From positions 1 to 40,389 of the forward strand of contig JAISXG010000099.1 in assembly GCA_031270605.1 (NCBI GenBank): a stretch of 40,389 bases of DNA, given 5' to 3'. Each line of letters opens with the position of its first letter. Position 1 is the stretch's first letter. The notes beneath the pieces are model-generated. The model ran no database searches. It was given only the letters and a program-made list of their open reading frames with translations, and had not been told where the DNA came from. The translations under genes and the position numbers were made by a program. Source of the DNA: Oscillospiraceae bacterium (GTDB taxonomy: Bacteria > Bacillota > Clostridia > Oscillospirales > Acutalibacteraceae). Of this stretch, positions 13,812 to 23,621 are shown piece by piece.

Positions 13812-14828
13812 GTGAAATATATAGAATTTGACAAATCAAAGCCCTATGACTGCATCCTGCTGGGCAGAGTTGCGGTGGACTTCAACCCTGTTGACTATCA
13901 CTGCCCGCTGAATGAGAGCACCACGTTCAAGCGTTATCTCGGCGGCTCGCCCGCAAACATTGCCGTGGGGCTTGCACGGTTGGGCAAAAAGGCGGGTTTC
14001 TTTGCCCGGGTTTCTGACGATCAGTTCGGCACGTTCGTAACGGATTTTTTTGAGAACGAGGGCATTGACACTTCGCGCGTCACCCGCTGCACAAACGGCG
14101 AAAAAATCGGCCTGACGTTTACCGAAATCCTTTCACCCACCGAAAGCAGCATTTTGATGTATCGCAATGAGGCTGCCGATTTGAAGCTTGGCCCCGCCGA
14201 CATTGATGATGACTACATCAAACAGGGCGCGTCGCTTTTAATTTCCGGCACGGCGCTTGCACAATCGCCTTCGCGTGAGGCGGCGCTCAAAGCGACCCTT
14301 CTTGCCAAAAAGAACAATATCCCCATAATTTTTGTGATTGATTATCGCGCTTATAACTGGAAAAACAACGATGAAATATCAATATATTATTCAATGGTTG
14401 CCGAAAAAGCTGATCTGATTATCGGCTCGCGGCAGGAATATGACCTGACTGAACGCCTTTGGGGCCTTGTCGGTTCAGATGAAGCCAGCGCGGCCCATTG
14501 GCACGCATGCGGTGCGAAAATTGTGATCGTGACCCACGGCAAAGAGGGTTCCGCTGCATATACGAACGACGGCAAATGCTATCGCATCAAGCCGTTCCCC
14601 ATCAAGCTGCTGAAATCCTTCGGCGGCGGCGACGGCTATACCTCCGCGTTCCTTTACGGACTGTTTGAGGGCTGGGAGATCATTGACGCGCTGGAGTTCG
14701 GCAGCGCGTCCGCCGCGATGCTTGTTGCAAGCCACGCCTGCTCGCAGGACATGAAAAACGCCGAAGAAATCAAGGCCTTTATCGCCGAAAAGAAAGCGGA
14801 GTTCGGTGAGATGGTGGCGCGGGGATAA
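13812..14828 (+). CDS. iolC: 5-dehydro-2-deoxygluconokinase
   Basis: The product is 338 aa from a GTG at 13812 (AAAGGAAG, 7 nt upstream); its start MKYIEFDKSKPYDCILLGR aligns with IolC N-termini, and an upstream ATG at 13770 adds residues unlike the family. It is a PfkB-family sugar kinase: substrate motif GGSPANIAVGLARLG (44-58), and the C-terminal anion-hole region reads GGGDGYTSAFLYGL where GAGD is usual. It phosphorylates 5-dehydro-2-deoxy-D-gluconate with ATP, giving the substrate of the aldolase encoded just before it. Confidence 0.93.
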   Translation: MKYIEFDKSKPYDCILLGRVAVDFNPVDYHCPLNESTTFKRYLGGSPANIAVGLARLGKKAGFFARVSDDQFGTFVTDFFENEGIDTSRVTRCTNGEKIGLTFTEILSPTESSILMYRNEAADLKLGPADIDDDYIKQGASLLISGTALAQSPSREAALKATLLAKKNNIPIIFVIDYRAYNWKNNDEISIYYSMVAEKADLIIGSRQEYDLTERLWGLVGSDEASAAHWHACGAKIVIVTHGKEGSAAYTNDGKCYRIKPFPIKLLKSFGGGDGYTSAFLYGLFEGWEIIDALEFGSASAAMLVASHACSQDMKNAEEIKAFIAEKKAEFGEMVARG

Positions 14829-14859
14829 TTGAAAACCAAGACAGGATAAGGGGTTTACT

Positions 14860-15630
14860 ATGCTGGAATATGTGGATTACAATGAAAAAAATGAAAAAAT
14901 CCTGACGCAGATCGGGGGCATCAATGCCGATATGCTTATGGATATCACTGTGAAAAAACTCCTGAAAGGGCAAAAGGCTGTGGTACAGGAAGAGCAAAAA
15001 GAAGCCGCTATCCTGCTGCTCTCCGGCACGCTTTCGTTGCAGTTTGCGGGCAAAACCGAAGAAATGCGCCGCCGGAACCCCTTTGACGAACGGCCTTACT
15101 GCCTGCACTGCGCGAAACAGACGGTCGTGGAAATCGAAGCGCTGGAAGACAGCGAGTTTATTTTGCAGAAAACTGATAACGATAAAACTTTTGAGCCGGT
15201 TTTTTATTCCCCTGCCGACTGCCGGTATGAAGAAGCCGGGCAGGAGCAGTGGGACGGCGCGGCCCACCGCGAGATCGTAACGGTGTTTGACCTTGATAAC
15301 GCGCCCTATTCCAACATGGTACTGGGCGAGGTAATCAACAGACCCGGACGCTGGTCAAGCTACCCGCCGCACCACCACCCGCAGCCGGAAGTCTATTATT
15401 ACCTGTTTGACCGCCCGCAGGGGTTCGGCGCGTGTTTTGTGGGGGATGAGGTCTTTAAAATTGAAGACGGCAGCGTGGCGCTGATTTCCGGCGGCAATTG
15501 CCACCAGCAGGTTACCGCGCCGTCTTACAAGATGTATTATTGCTGGATGATCCGGCATTTGCCGAATGACCCGTGGGACAAAACCCGTATTTATGACGAA
15601 GCGCATACTTGGATGTTAAGTGAAAGATAA
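14860..15630 (+). CDS. iolB: 5-deoxy-glucuronate isomerase
   Basis: This 256-aa bicupin protein has its metal site in PPHHHPQPEVYYY (His171-173, Glu177), with the later cupin histidine in GGNCHQQV. IolB converts 5-deoxy-D-glucuronate to 5-dehydro-2-deoxy-D-gluconate. The C-terminus ends with the family's W-D-x-T-R-I-Y-D motif. It starts 31 bp after iolC. The last codons and stop lie inside an 11-bp-arm palindrome (15618-15641), the first of three hairpins before iolD. Confidence 0.94.
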   Translation: MLEYVDYNEKNEKILTQIGGINADMLMDITVKKLLKGQKAVVQEEQKEAAILLLSGTLSLQFAGKTEEMRRRNPFDERPYCLHCAKQTVVEIEALEDSEFILQKTDNDKTFEPVFYSPADCRYEEAGQEQWDGAAHREIVTVFDLDNAPYSNMVLGEVINRPGRWSSYPPHHHPQPEVYYYLFDRPQGFGACFVGDEVFKIEDGSVALISGGNCHQQVTAPSYKMYYCWMIRHLPNDPWDKTRIYDEAHTWMLSER

Positions 15631-15696
15631 ATCTTTCACTTGGGAATTTTGCTTTCCGCGCCAACAGGGACGGCGCGGATTTCGATAAGATCGAAA
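15618..15696 (+). promoter_or_regulatory. Three successive hairpins between iolB and iolD
   Basis: AAGTGAAAGAT-AA-ATCTTTCACTT (15618-15641), CCGCGCC/GGCGCGG (15656-15662 with 15672-15678) and TTTCGAT-AAG-ATCGAAA (15680-15696). None has a T-run, so mRNA processing or stability control inside the operon is more likely than termination. Confidence 0.6.
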
Positions 15697-15736
15697 CGCA
15701 TAATTCCTTAAATCAAAAGACGAAAAGGGTGGTTTC

Positions 15737-17659
15737 GTGGCTTTAATGACAACAGCGCAGGCTCTTGTGAAATTTCTGGATAATCAATATGTTTCTTTTG
15801 ATGGTGAGGAAACCCAATTTGTGAACGGGATTTTCACCGTGTTCGGCCACGGCATTGTCTGCGGCCTCGGGCAGGCGCTTGACGAAAACCGCGGCGATCT
15901 TCGGGTGTATCAGGGCAAGAATGAGCAGGGCATGGCTCATGCCGCGATTGCATTCGCAAAGCAGAATAACCGCCGTAAAATTATCGCCTGTTCTTCCTCC
16001 ATCGGCCCGGGCGCGGCAAACATGATTACGGCGGCGGGAACGGCGACAGTCAACAACATTCCTTTGCTGCTCTTCCCGGCGGACACCTATGCCTGCCGCC
16101 AACCCGACCCTGTTCTGCAACAGTTTGAACAAACGGATTCTCTGAGCATTACAACAAATGACGCCTATAAACCCGTCTGCCGGTATTGGGACAGAATCAG
16201 CAGGCCGGAACAACTCATGTCCTCCATGATTCAGGCCATGCGCGTGCTCACGGACCCGGCGACGGCGGGGGCGGTGTGCATTTCTTTGCCGCAGGATGTG
16301 GAGGGAGAGGTCTATGAGTTCCCTGAAAGTTTTCTTGCAAAGCGTGTGCATAAAATCCCCCGCACCCCCGCAAGTGCGGAAGAACTGGAAGATATCGTTT
16401 CTGCCATTGCGGGGGCAAAAAAACCACTTGTTATCTGCGGCGGCGGCGTGCGGTATTCGGAAGCGGGAGAAGTTCTTGAAGACTTTTGCACGCGGTTTCA
16501 GGTTCCCTTTGCCGAAACGCAGGCGGGCAAGAGCGCATGCCTTTCTTCCCACCCCTGTAATTTAGGCGGCGTCGGCGTGACAGGCAACAGCGCGGCGAAC
16601 GAAATCGCAAAGCGCGCGGACGTGATCATCGGCGTGGGCACACGGTTTTCAGATTTTACAACCGCGTCAAAGTCGCTCTTTGCATACCCCGGTGTGCAGT
16701 TTGTGACAATCAACGTGTCGCGGTTTGACGCCTATAAAATGGATGCGGTTAAAGCCGTGGGCGACGCAAAAACGGTCTTGGAAGCGCTTACGCAAAAATT
16801 AACAGCTATCGGCTATCGTTCAGATTATAAAGATGAAATTCAACAGGCAAAGAAGGCGTGGAATACAGAATATCAGCGTCTTGCCGATTATCGGTATGAC
16901 GAAAGCTTTGAGCCGCTCGTCGCCGCGCGCTATGAGCCAAGCATTACGGAGTTCATTGAAAAAACAGGCGGGGTGATTACGCAAACATCCGCCGTGGCTT
17001 TGATTCGTGGGCTGATTGCGGATGACGCGGTGGTCGTTGGTTCCTCCGGCAGTCTGCCCGGCTGTCTGCAAAGAATGTGGACGACTGACGTGCGAAACAG
17101 CTACAACATGGAATACGGCTATTCCTGCATGGGCTATGAAATCTGCGGCGCACTCGGCGCACGTCTTGCCCATCCGGATCGGGAGGTTTATGCAATGGTG
17201 GGCGACGGCAGCTATTTAATGCTGCACAGCGAGCTTGTGACCTCGATTCAGGAGCGGGCAAAAATCAACGTTCTGTTATTTGATAACGCAGGCTTCGGCT
17301 GCATCAACAACCTTGAGATGTCCCAGGGCATCGGCAACCTTGCGACGGAATTCCGCATGCGTGATGACAACGGCGAACTCCTCGGCGAGCTGATGCACAT
17401 TGACTACGCCATGAGCGCGGCAGGCTACGGCGTGAAAACCTACACCGCCCGCACCCTTGACGAACTGCGGGATGCACTGGAGGACAGTAAAAAACAAACC
17501 GTTTCCACCTTGATTGATATCAAGGTTCTCCCCAAAACCATGACGGACGGCTACGGCGCGTGGTGGCGCGTGGGTACAGCGCAGGCATCACAAACAGAGA
17601 GTGTCAACGAAGCCAACCGCCGCAATCAGGAACAGATTCAAAAGGCGAGAAAATATTAA
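15737..17659 (+). CDS. iolD: 3D-(3,5/4)-trihydroxycyclohexane-1,2-dione acylhydrolase
   Basis: This 640-aa thiamine-diphosphate enzyme starts at a GTG (15737) shortly after AAAAGGGTGG. Its order is the ThDP PYR domain with catalytic Glu63 in [11 protein letters not shown], a central domain (about 215-370, [13 protein letters not shown]), and the PP domain with [11 protein letters not shown] followed by [10 protein letters not shown], the magnesium/ThDP site. It hydrolytically opens the trihydroxycyclohexanedione ring to 5-deoxy-glucuronate, the IolB substrate. The length and all motifs are intact. Confidence 0.96.
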   Translation: MALMTTAQALVKFLDNQYVSFDGEETQFVNGIFTVFGHGIVCGLGQALDENRGDLRVYQGKNEQGMAHAAIAFAKQNNRRKIIACSSSIGPGAANMITAAGTATVNNIPLLLFPADTYACRQPDPVLQQFEQTDSLSITTNDAYKPVCRYWDRISRPEQLMSSMIQAMRVLTDPATAGAVCISLPQDVEGEVYEFPESFLAKRVHKIPRTPASAEELEDIVSAIAGAKKPLVICGGGVRYSEAGEVLEDFCTRFQVPFAETQAGKSACLSSHPCNLGGVGVTGNSAANEIAKRADVIIGVGTRFSDFTTASKSLFAYPGVQFVTINVSRFDAYKMDAVKAVGDAKTVLEALTQKLTAIGYRSDYKDEIQQAKKAWNTEYQRLADYRYDESFEPLVAARYEPSITEFIEKTGGVITQTSAVALIRGLIADDAVVVGSSGSLPGCLQRMWTTDVRNSYNMEYGYSCMGYEICGALGARLAHPDREVYAMVGDGSYLMLHSELVTSIQERAKINVLLFDNAGFGCINNLEMSQGIGNLATEFRMRDDNGELLGELMHIDYAMSAAGYGVKTYTARTLDELRDALEDSKKQTVSTLIDIKVLPKTMTDGYGAWWRVGTAQASQTESVNEANRRNQEQIQKARKY

Positions 17660-17679
17660 AAAGAAAAGCAGGGAAGTTT

Positions 17680-18573
17680 ATGTTCGACAAACAAAAAGTG
17701 AAGCTCGGCATTGCCCCTATCGGCTGGACGAATGACGACATGCCCGACCTCGGCGCGGAAAACACCTTTGAACAATGCGTCTCTGAAATGGCGCTCGCGG
17801 GCTTTTCGGGCTGCGAGGTGGGCAATAAATACCCCAAAGACCCGTCCGTGCTCAAAAAAGCCCTTACCCTGCGGGGGATGCAGGTTTGCAACGCGTGGTT
17901 TTCCACCTTTTTAACGACAAAACCCTATGAAGAAACCGAAAAGGGCTTCATTGAGCACATCACGTTTTTAAAGGCAATGGGTGCAAAGGTCGTGGGCGTT
18001 TCAGAGCAGGGGCATTCGATTCAGGGCACAGAAAAATCTATTTTTGACGAGAAATATGTGATGAATGATGCGGAGTGGGATTTGCTCTGCACCGGCCTCA
18101 ACCGCCTTGGGCGCGTCGCCGCGGACATGGGCATTATTCTCACCTTCCATCACCACATGGGCACGGTCGTGCAGACGGCCGCGGAGATTGACCGCATGAT
18201 GGAAAACACCGACCCGGAACTGTTCAATTTGCTGTTCGACACAGGTCATCTTGCCTATTGCGGTGAGGACTACATGGCTGTTTTGAAAAAACACGGTAAA
18301 CGCATCAGGCATGTGCACCTCAAGGACATCCGCCCCGAAGTCATTGCCCGCGTGCGTGAAGAAAAGCTGAGTTTTCTGGATGGTGTGCGTCTCGGCACAT
18401 TCACCGTGCCGGGTGACGGCGCAATTGATTTCGCCCCGGTATTTGAGGTGCTTGCGCAAAACGGATATGAGGGCTGGCTGCTGGTGGAAGCCGAGCAGGA
18501 CCCTGCGATTGCAAACCCCTTTGAATACGCGTTGAAAGCGCGCAAATACATTGCCGAAAAGACAGGCTTGTGA
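17680..18573 (+). CDS. iolE: Myo-inosose-2 dehydratase
   Basis: The product is 297 aa from ATG 17680 (GGGAAG upstream); the reading frame is open further back, but that part overlaps the end of iolD. It is a TIM-barrel protein of the xylose-isomerase-like superfamily with [15 protein letters not shown] near the N-terminus, a metal-site region LTFHHHMGT, and HVHLKDIRP. IolE removes water from scyllo-inosose (2-keto-myo-inositol) to give the trihydroxycyclohexanedione used by IolD. It begins 20 bp after iolD. Confidence 0.95.
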   Translation: MFDKQKVKLGIAPIGWTNDDMPDLGAENTFEQCVSEMALAGFSGCEVGNKYPKDPSVLKKALTLRGMQVCNAWFSTFLTTKPYEETEKGFIEHITFLKAMGAKVVGVSEQGHSIQGTEKSIFDEKYVMNDAEWDLLCTGLNRLGRVAADMGIILTFHHHMGTVVQTAAEIDRMMENTDPELFNLLFDTGHLAYCGEDYMAVLKKHGKRIRHVHLKDIRPEVIARVREEKLSFLDGVRLGTFTVPGDGAIDFAPVFEVLAQNGYEGWLLVEAEQDPAIANPFEYALKARKYIAEKTGL

Positions 18574-18612
18574 TCCCATGCCAAGCAAAGAACAGGAAGG
18601 AGCGAATGCACA

Positions 18613-20115
18613 ATGGAAACAGTACAATATTTTGTCAACGGTGCGTTTTTAGAGTCAAAGACAGAGAAATTTTTTGACGTTTATAACCCCAGCACGGGCG
18701 AGGTTACGGGCAAAGCGCCCTGCTGCACAAAAGAAGAGGTGGAGTCGGCGGTCGCGGCGGCAAAAGCGGCCTTTCCCGCGTGGTCAAACACGCCGGTGAT
18801 GAAGCGCGTGCAGGTGCTTTACCGCCTGCGGGAACTGATTGGGGAGAATCTCGCGGAACTTACACTTTGCGTCGCAACGGAGCACGGCAAAACATGGGCG
18901 GAGGCCGAGGGCGACGTGCTCAAAGCGAAAGAAGCGACGGAGCTTGCCTGCCAGGCCCCCTCCCTCATGATGGGAGAGTCTTTGATGGACACCTCATCGG
19001 GCTTTGACACCGTGCTTTACCACGAGCCGCTGGGTGTGTTTGCGGGCATTGCGCCGTTTAACTTCCCCGCCATGATTCCCATGGGGTGGATGGCCCCGCT
19101 GTGCCTCGCTTCGGGTAACACCATGGTGCTCAAGCTTGCCACGCAAACACCGCGCACCGCGCTCAAATTCATGGAGCTTTATCAAAAAGCGGGCTTGCCG
19201 AACGGGGTGCTCAATGTGCTGACCTGTTCGCGCAATGAGGTGGATGTTTTGCTGAAACACCCGGATATCAAAGGCATCAGCTTTGTCGGCTCCACGTCTG
19301 TGGGCAAATATATTTATGCCACGGCGGCGGCAACGGGCAAGCGTGTGCAGTGCTTGTGCGAGGCAAAAAACCACGCCCTCGTGCTTGCGGACGCACCTGT
19401 GACCCGCACCGCGGCGGGCATCATCAACTCCGCGTTCGGCTGCGCGGGCGAACGGTGCATGGCGCTGCCGGTTGTGGTTGCCGAAGAGAGCATCGCGGAC
19501 GCACTCGTTGCGGAACTTGTGCGCCTTTCCAAAGAGCTGAAAATCGGCCCCGCCTATGACAAAGAAAGCGGCCTTGGGCCTGTTTATATGAAAAAGCACA
19601 AAGAAACCGTCCTTCAATGGATTGAAAAGGGGATTGCAGAGGGCGCGGAGCTGGTGCTGGACGGGCGCAACGCAAGCGTTCCCGGCTTTGAAAACGGCTT
19701 TTATCTCGGCCCCACGATTTTTGATCATGTAAAACCGGGCATGAGCGTGGGCGACCAGGAGATATTCGGCCCCGTTCTTTGCATTAAGCGGGTAAAAGAT
19801 TTCAGTGAGGGTCTTGCAATCATGAATGCAAATCCCTTTGCCAACGGTTCCGTGATTTTCACCCAAAACGGTTATTACGCCCGCGAATTTGCAAAGCGCA
19901 CCCACGGCGGCATGGTTGGTGTAAATGTGGGCATTCCGGTGCCGGTGGGCGTGTTCCCGTTTTCCGGCCACAAAGACTCGTTTTTTGGCGATTTGCACTG
20001 CCTCGGTAAAGATTCCATCCGTTTTTACACCGAAAGCAAGTGCGTGACCAGCCGTTGGTTTGACGAGGAAGAAATGAAAAAATCCCAAGTGTCAACCTGG
20101 GACGGAACGATATAA
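18613..20115 (+). CDS. mmsA: CoA-acylating methylmalonate-semialdehyde dehydrogenase
   Basis: This 500-aa aldehyde-dehydrogenase-fold enzyme has an NAD-binding region with APFNFPAMIPMGWMAPLCLASGN split around residue 150-170, GSTSVGKYIY, and the catalytic Cys282 in GERCMA. PFNFP and GERCMA point to the acylating MmsA/IolA group. It oxidises malonate semialdehyde to acetyl-CoA and CO2 with NAD+ and CoA, the last step of the inositol route. It starts 39 bp after iolE. Confidence 0.94.
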   Translation: METVQYFVNGAFLESKTEKFFDVYNPSTGEVTGKAPCCTKEEVESAVAAAKAAFPAWSNTPVMKRVQVLYRLRELIGENLAELTLCVATEHGKTWAEAEGDVLKAKEATELACQAPSLMMGESLMDTSSGFDTVLYHEPLGVFAGIAPFNFPAMIPMGWMAPLCLASGNTMVLKLATQTPRTALKFMELYQKAGLPNGVLNVLTCSRNEVDVLLKHPDIKGISFVGSTSVGKYIYATAAATGKRVQCLCEAKNHALVLADAPVTRTAAGIINSAFGCAGERCMALPVVVAEESIADALVAELVRLSKELKIGPAYDKESGLGPVYMKKHKETVLQWIEKGIAEGAELVLDGRNASVPGFENGFYLGPTIFDHVKPGMSVGDQEIFGPVLCIKRVKDFSEGLAIMNANPFANGSVIFTQNGYYAREFAKRTHGGMVGVNVGIPVPVGVFPFSGHKDSFFGDLHCLGKDSIRFYTESKCVTSRWFDEEEMKKSQVSTWDGTI

Positions 20116-20137
20116 TACGTTGTAGGAGAGATAGAAT

Positions 20138-21145
20138 ATGCTGAATATCGGAATCATCGGTGCGGGGCGCATCGGCAAGGTGCATTTGCAGTCCATCACT
20201 TATCATGTGAAAAATGCCCGCGTCAAAGCAATTGCGGACCCGTTTATGGACGCAGAAACAAAAGCGTTTATCGAAAGCATGGGCGTCGCAGAAATCCATG
20301 ACGACTATAAAATGATATTGAATGACCCCGCGATTGACGCGGTGCTCGTCTGCTCATCCACAGACACACATTCTACGATTTCTGTGGAGGCAATCAACGC
20401 GGGCAAGCATGTGTTCTGCGAAAAACCCGTTGACCACTCAATTGAAAAAATCCTCAAGGTGAAAGAGGCGCTGGAGGGCAAAAACCTCAAATTTCAGGTG
20501 GGCTTCAACCGCCGGTTTGACCATAACTTCGCCGCCGTACGCGCGGCCGTGGACGCAGGAAAAATCGGGCGGCCCCACATTGTGAAAATCACCTCCCGCG
20601 ACCCCGCCCCGCCGAACCCCGCATACATCAAGGTTTCGGGCGGCATGTTCCTTGACATGACCATCCATGACTTTGACATGGCATGTTTTCTTGTGAACAG
20701 CGAGGTGGAAGAGGTCTATGTGCAGTCCGCCGTGCTGGTTGACCCGGCCATCGGCGAACAGGGCGACGTGGATACGGCCATCATCACCCTCAAAATGGCC
20801 AACGGCGCGCTGTGTGTGATTGACAATTCCCGCAAGGCGGCCTATGGCTATGACCAGCGCGCGGAGGTGTTCGGCTCGCTGGGCGCGGTTGCCACTGCGA
20901 ACGATACGCTTTCCACCGCCGTTGTGTGGAACGAAAACGGCCTGACGGCTGAAAAGCCCTTGTATTTCTTTTTGGAGCGCTATATGCAGTCCTTCACCAA
21001 AGAGCTGTGTGATTTTGTGGACGCCATTGCGCATGATACAGCCGTGCCCGTGGGCATTGAAGCGGGCCTGCAATCTGTGCAGATTGCCCTTGCCGCGAAA
21101 AAATCGGTTGCAGAGCATCGTCCGGTAAAAATATCAGAAATTTAA
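20138..21145 (+). CDS. iolG: Inositol 2-dehydrogenase
   Basis: This 335-aa Gfo/Idh/MocA protein has a Rossmann motif IGAGRIGKVH (residues 7-16), ADPF at the end of beta-2, CEKPVDHS with the catalytic Lys, and DMTIHDFDM with the catalytic Asp/His pair of inositol dehydrogenases. It oxidises myo-inositol to scyllo-inosose with NAD+, the first step of the pathway. It begins 22 bp after mmsA, with TAGGAGAGA as RBS. Motif set, length and context make the assignment strong. Confidence 0.94.
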   Translation: MLNIGIIGAGRIGKVHLQSITYHVKNARVKAIADPFMDAETKAFIESMGVAEIHDDYKMILNDPAIDAVLVCSSTDTHSTISVEAINAGKHVFCEKPVDHSIEKILKVKEALEGKNLKFQVGFNRRFDHNFAAVRAAVDAGKIGRPHIVKITSRDPAPPNPAYIKVSGGMFLDMTIHDFDMACFLVNSEVEEVYVQSAVLVDPAIGEQGDVDTAIITLKMANGALCVIDNSRKAAYGYDQRAEVFGSLGAVATANDTLSTAVVWNENGLTAEKPLYFFLERYMQSFTKELCDFVDAIAHDTAVPVGIEAGLQSVQIALAAKKSVAEHRPVKISEI

Positions 21146-21234
21146 TTTTTAGAATTATATTACATGCGTGAGATAGTATACTTTTGATGGGGGATAAAGC
21201 CTCCTGATATTCAGAAAAAGGAAGGTTCGGAACA

Positions 21235-22224
21235 GTGAAAAAGATCAGAGCGGCGATTGTCGGCTGCGGTGGCATCCACCATTCGCACACCTCGGCGCTT
21301 GCCGAAATGGAACAGGTTGAAATCGCGGCGGTCTGCGACGTTTCAATTGAACGCGCGGCTGCGACCGCAAACAAATTCGGCTGTATCGCGTTTGGCGATT
21401 TTGAAAGTCTTTTAAATTATAACGAATTTGACGTGCTGCACATCTGCACACCCCATTATCTGCATGCCGACATGGCAATTGCGGCAATGGAGCGCGGCAA
21501 GCATGTGCTTTGTGAAAAACCGATGTCCATCTCTTATGTGGACGCGCTGCGTGTTGCCGAAACGGCGGAGCGCTGCGGCGTGAAATACGGTGTTTGCTTC
21601 CAAAACCGCTATAATAAATCCACGGAATTTATTCGCGACCTGCTCCTTTCGGGCGAACTGGGCGCGGTGAAAGGCGCCCGTGCGTTTGTGACCTGGGACC
21701 GCGATGAGGGCTATTATGCCTCCGGCGCGTGGCGCGGCAAGATCGCCACAGAGGGCGGCGGTGTGCTGATCAATCAGGCCATCCACACGCTTGACCTTTT
21801 GCAGTGGCTTGTGAATAAGCCGGTTGCGGGCGTAAAGGCCTCGGTTTCAACAAAACGCCTGTATGATTTTGTGGAAACCGAAGATACCGCCGACCTGCTG
21901 CTGGATTTTGGCGAGGGCGTGCGCGGCACGTTCTATGCCACGCTCTGCTATGCGGGCAACTCCCCGGTATTTTTGGAAATTCTCTGCGAAAACGGCAAGG
22001 TCACCATGGCTGACGATATCCGCGTTTGCAAAAGCGGCGCGGAGGATGTTTGCTACAACATCTCTCACCCTGCGGGTGAAAAAGCCTATTGGGGCACCGG
22101 CCACGCCATGCTGATCGGCGATTTTTATGCGGCCATAGAAGAAAACAGGCCGTTTTTGATCGACGCCCGCGCGGCGGCGGTGAGCATTGCCATTCTTGAA
22201 AAGGCATATCAGGACGCACGCTGA
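21235..22224 (+). CDS. Gfo/Idh/MocA family oxidoreductase, second in the inositol operon
   Basis: This 329-aa protein has a GTG start (AAAAAGGAAGG about 9 nt upstream). The Rossmann motif is GCGGIHHSH, then CEKPMSISYVDAL and INQAIHTLDLL with the usual catalytic His. It is clearly paralogous to iolG but diverged, with a shorter, different C-terminal domain. In other inositol clusters such second enzymes oxidise scyllo- or D-chiro-inositol or interconvert inososes; which applies here cannot be told. It is separated from iolG by 89 bp and followed by the operon terminator. Confidence 0.88.
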   Translation: MKKIRAAIVGCGGIHHSHTSALAEMEQVEIAAVCDVSIERAAATANKFGCIAFGDFESLLNYNEFDVLHICTPHYLHADMAIAAMERGKHVLCEKPMSISYVDALRVAETAERCGVKYGVCFQNRYNKSTEFIRDLLLSGELGAVKGARAFVTWDRDEGYYASGAWRGKIATEGGGVLINQAIHTLDLLQWLVNKPVAGVKASVSTKRLYDFVETEDTADLLLDFGEGVRGTFYATLCYAGNSPVFLEILCENGKVTMADDIRVCKSGAEDVCYNISHPAGEKAYWGTGHAMLIGDFYAAIEENRPFLIDARAAAVSIAILEKAYQDAR

Positions 22225-22233
22225 CGGTTCTTT

Positions 22234-22279
22234 AAAAAGCAGAAGGAGAAATGTTGTGAAAAACCCTTCTGCTTTTTTT
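22234..22279 (+). terminator. Terminator of the inositol operon
   Basis: AAAAAGCAGAAGG (22234-22246) pairs with CCTTCTGCTTTTT (22265-22277), followed by T's. The stem contains an AGAAGGAG sequence, but no ORF follows it. Confidence 0.9.
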
Positions 22280-22407
22280 CATTGAAATTTTGCTGCGCGG
22301 GTTTGCTGTCGGCTATAAAATCACTCTCATTTTTTATCAAAATGTTATGACGCTTTTGAAAGAGAAGGATGTCTTCTGAACTTTTTGGGTCTGAAAGGGG
22401 AGTTTTT

Positions 22408-23535
22408 ATGTTTGAAAAAAGGTTATCAAAATCGGTTTTGTGCGTTTTTTGTTTGCTCTGTGTTTCTTTTTTTGCGGACTGCGGCGCCGCTTTCACACAA
22501 ACGCAGGGGAGCTTGTCAACCACAAAAAGCGATGCCGGGCAACCCGCCTTCACGGGGCTGGATGAAGCGGTGCTGCAAGGCGTCACTTATGAACGGCTGA
22601 AACAGGAAAACCCTGTGGGCAGGCAGTCGCTTTCGTGCAAAATCGGGGAATATCTTCTTTTTTCAGACATGGGCGGCTATCAGGTGCCGGGAAAAGAAGA
22701 ATCCCATTTGATTTTGATGAAACCTGACGGCACAGAGCGCAAAATCATATATTCGTCCCCGAATTTAATAGGGCATGTGCAGCTTGTGGATGAAAACCGC
22801 GTTGCCTTTTCGGTGTTAAAGCTTGTGGAGCCGGAGCTTGCGCTGTATGACTATTTTTATTTTAACCTGCGAACCGGCGTGGCGGAGAGGTTTTCAGAGA
22901 ATCCCACCGGCGACCCGAACGCCGCTTTTATGTATCCTGTTTGGGTTGACGGCAACATGATTTTTCAGATGCTTGTTAACAACCCTGATCCGGGCGCACC
23001 GGGTGTGAACGGCATTATGAGCCGGCTCTATTGCAAAAATGCCGCCGGTGAAACGGTTTTGCTTGCGGAGCAGTTATCGAATTATTATATTGACTGTGAT
23101 TCTGTCTATATTTTGGAAAGCGGCGCGGAAGCCTGGCTTGTTTGCAATCTGGACGGCAGCGACCTGCGGCAGACAGGGCGCAAGGCAAAACAGAGAATCT
23201 GGGGGGATTATCTGGCTGATTTTTCAGCAGGGAAGCCTGTTTTCACAAACCTGCTCACAAATGAAAAAGCGCAGATGACGCTTGTGGCTGCGGATGTGAA
23301 TTTCAGGGGATGGAGCGGGACCCACGCCTATTTTTTGGAAGAGGACGGGATTTATCGTGTGGCATTTGCGAGCGGTGAAGTGGAGCAAGTTGCGGATAAA
23401 GCCGGCCGCTTGACGGATATTTATGATAATTTTGTTGTGTTTGCCGTGAATGAATCAGAGCGGTCTTTCGCAGAGGATCGGCCGTATATCGCCTGTTTCG
23501 GCGACCCTGTGAGCCGGAGAATGGTTCCTGAGTAA
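22408..23535 (+). CDS. Putative lipoprotein with beta-propeller-like repeats
   Basis: The product is 375 aa from ATG 22408 (AAAGGGGAG, 7 nt upstream). The N-terminus has a basic MFEKRLSK, a hydrophobic core and SFFADCG, which could be a lipobox although Asp before Cys is unusual. The mature part repeats short blade-like units (YLLFSDMGGY...LILMKPDGTERKIIY; AWLVCNLDGSDLRQT; HAYFLEEDGIYRVAFASGEVEQV) like the DUF5050-type propellers of clostridial surface proteins. A role outside the membrane is likely; the function is unknown. It lies between the inositol operon terminator and the convergent ABC-F gene. Confidence 0.75.
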   Translation: MFEKRLSKSVLCVFCLLCVSFFADCGAAFTQTQGSLSTTKSDAGQPAFTGLDEAVLQGVTYERLKQENPVGRQSLSCKIGEYLLFSDMGGYQVPGKEESHLILMKPDGTERKIIYSSPNLIGHVQLVDENRVAFSVLKLVEPELALYDYFYFNLRTGVAERFSENPTGDPNAAFMYPVWVDGNMIFQMLVNNPDPGAPGVNGIMSRLYCKNAAGETVLLAEQLSNYYIDCDSVYILESGAEAWLVCNLDGSDLRQTGRKAKQRIWGDYLADFSAGKPVFTNLLTNEKAQMTLVAADVNFRGWSGTHAYFLEEDGIYRVAFASGEVEQVADKAGRLTDIYDNFVVFAVNESERSFAEDRPYIACFGDPVSRRMVPE

Positions 23536-23564
23536 AAGAGTATAACTGATTAACAATAAAGAGT

Positions 23565-23602
23565 AAGGCAGCCCTCTGTTGTGGAGTGCCGCCTTGTTTT
23601 TT
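23565..23602 (+). terminator. Terminator between convergent genes
   Basis: AAGGC (23565-23569) pairs with GCCTT (23591-23595), with further imperfect pairing inside, followed by GTTTTTTG on plus. Confidence 0.7.
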
Positions 23603-23621
23603 GTCGTCTAAAGCTGCCTGA

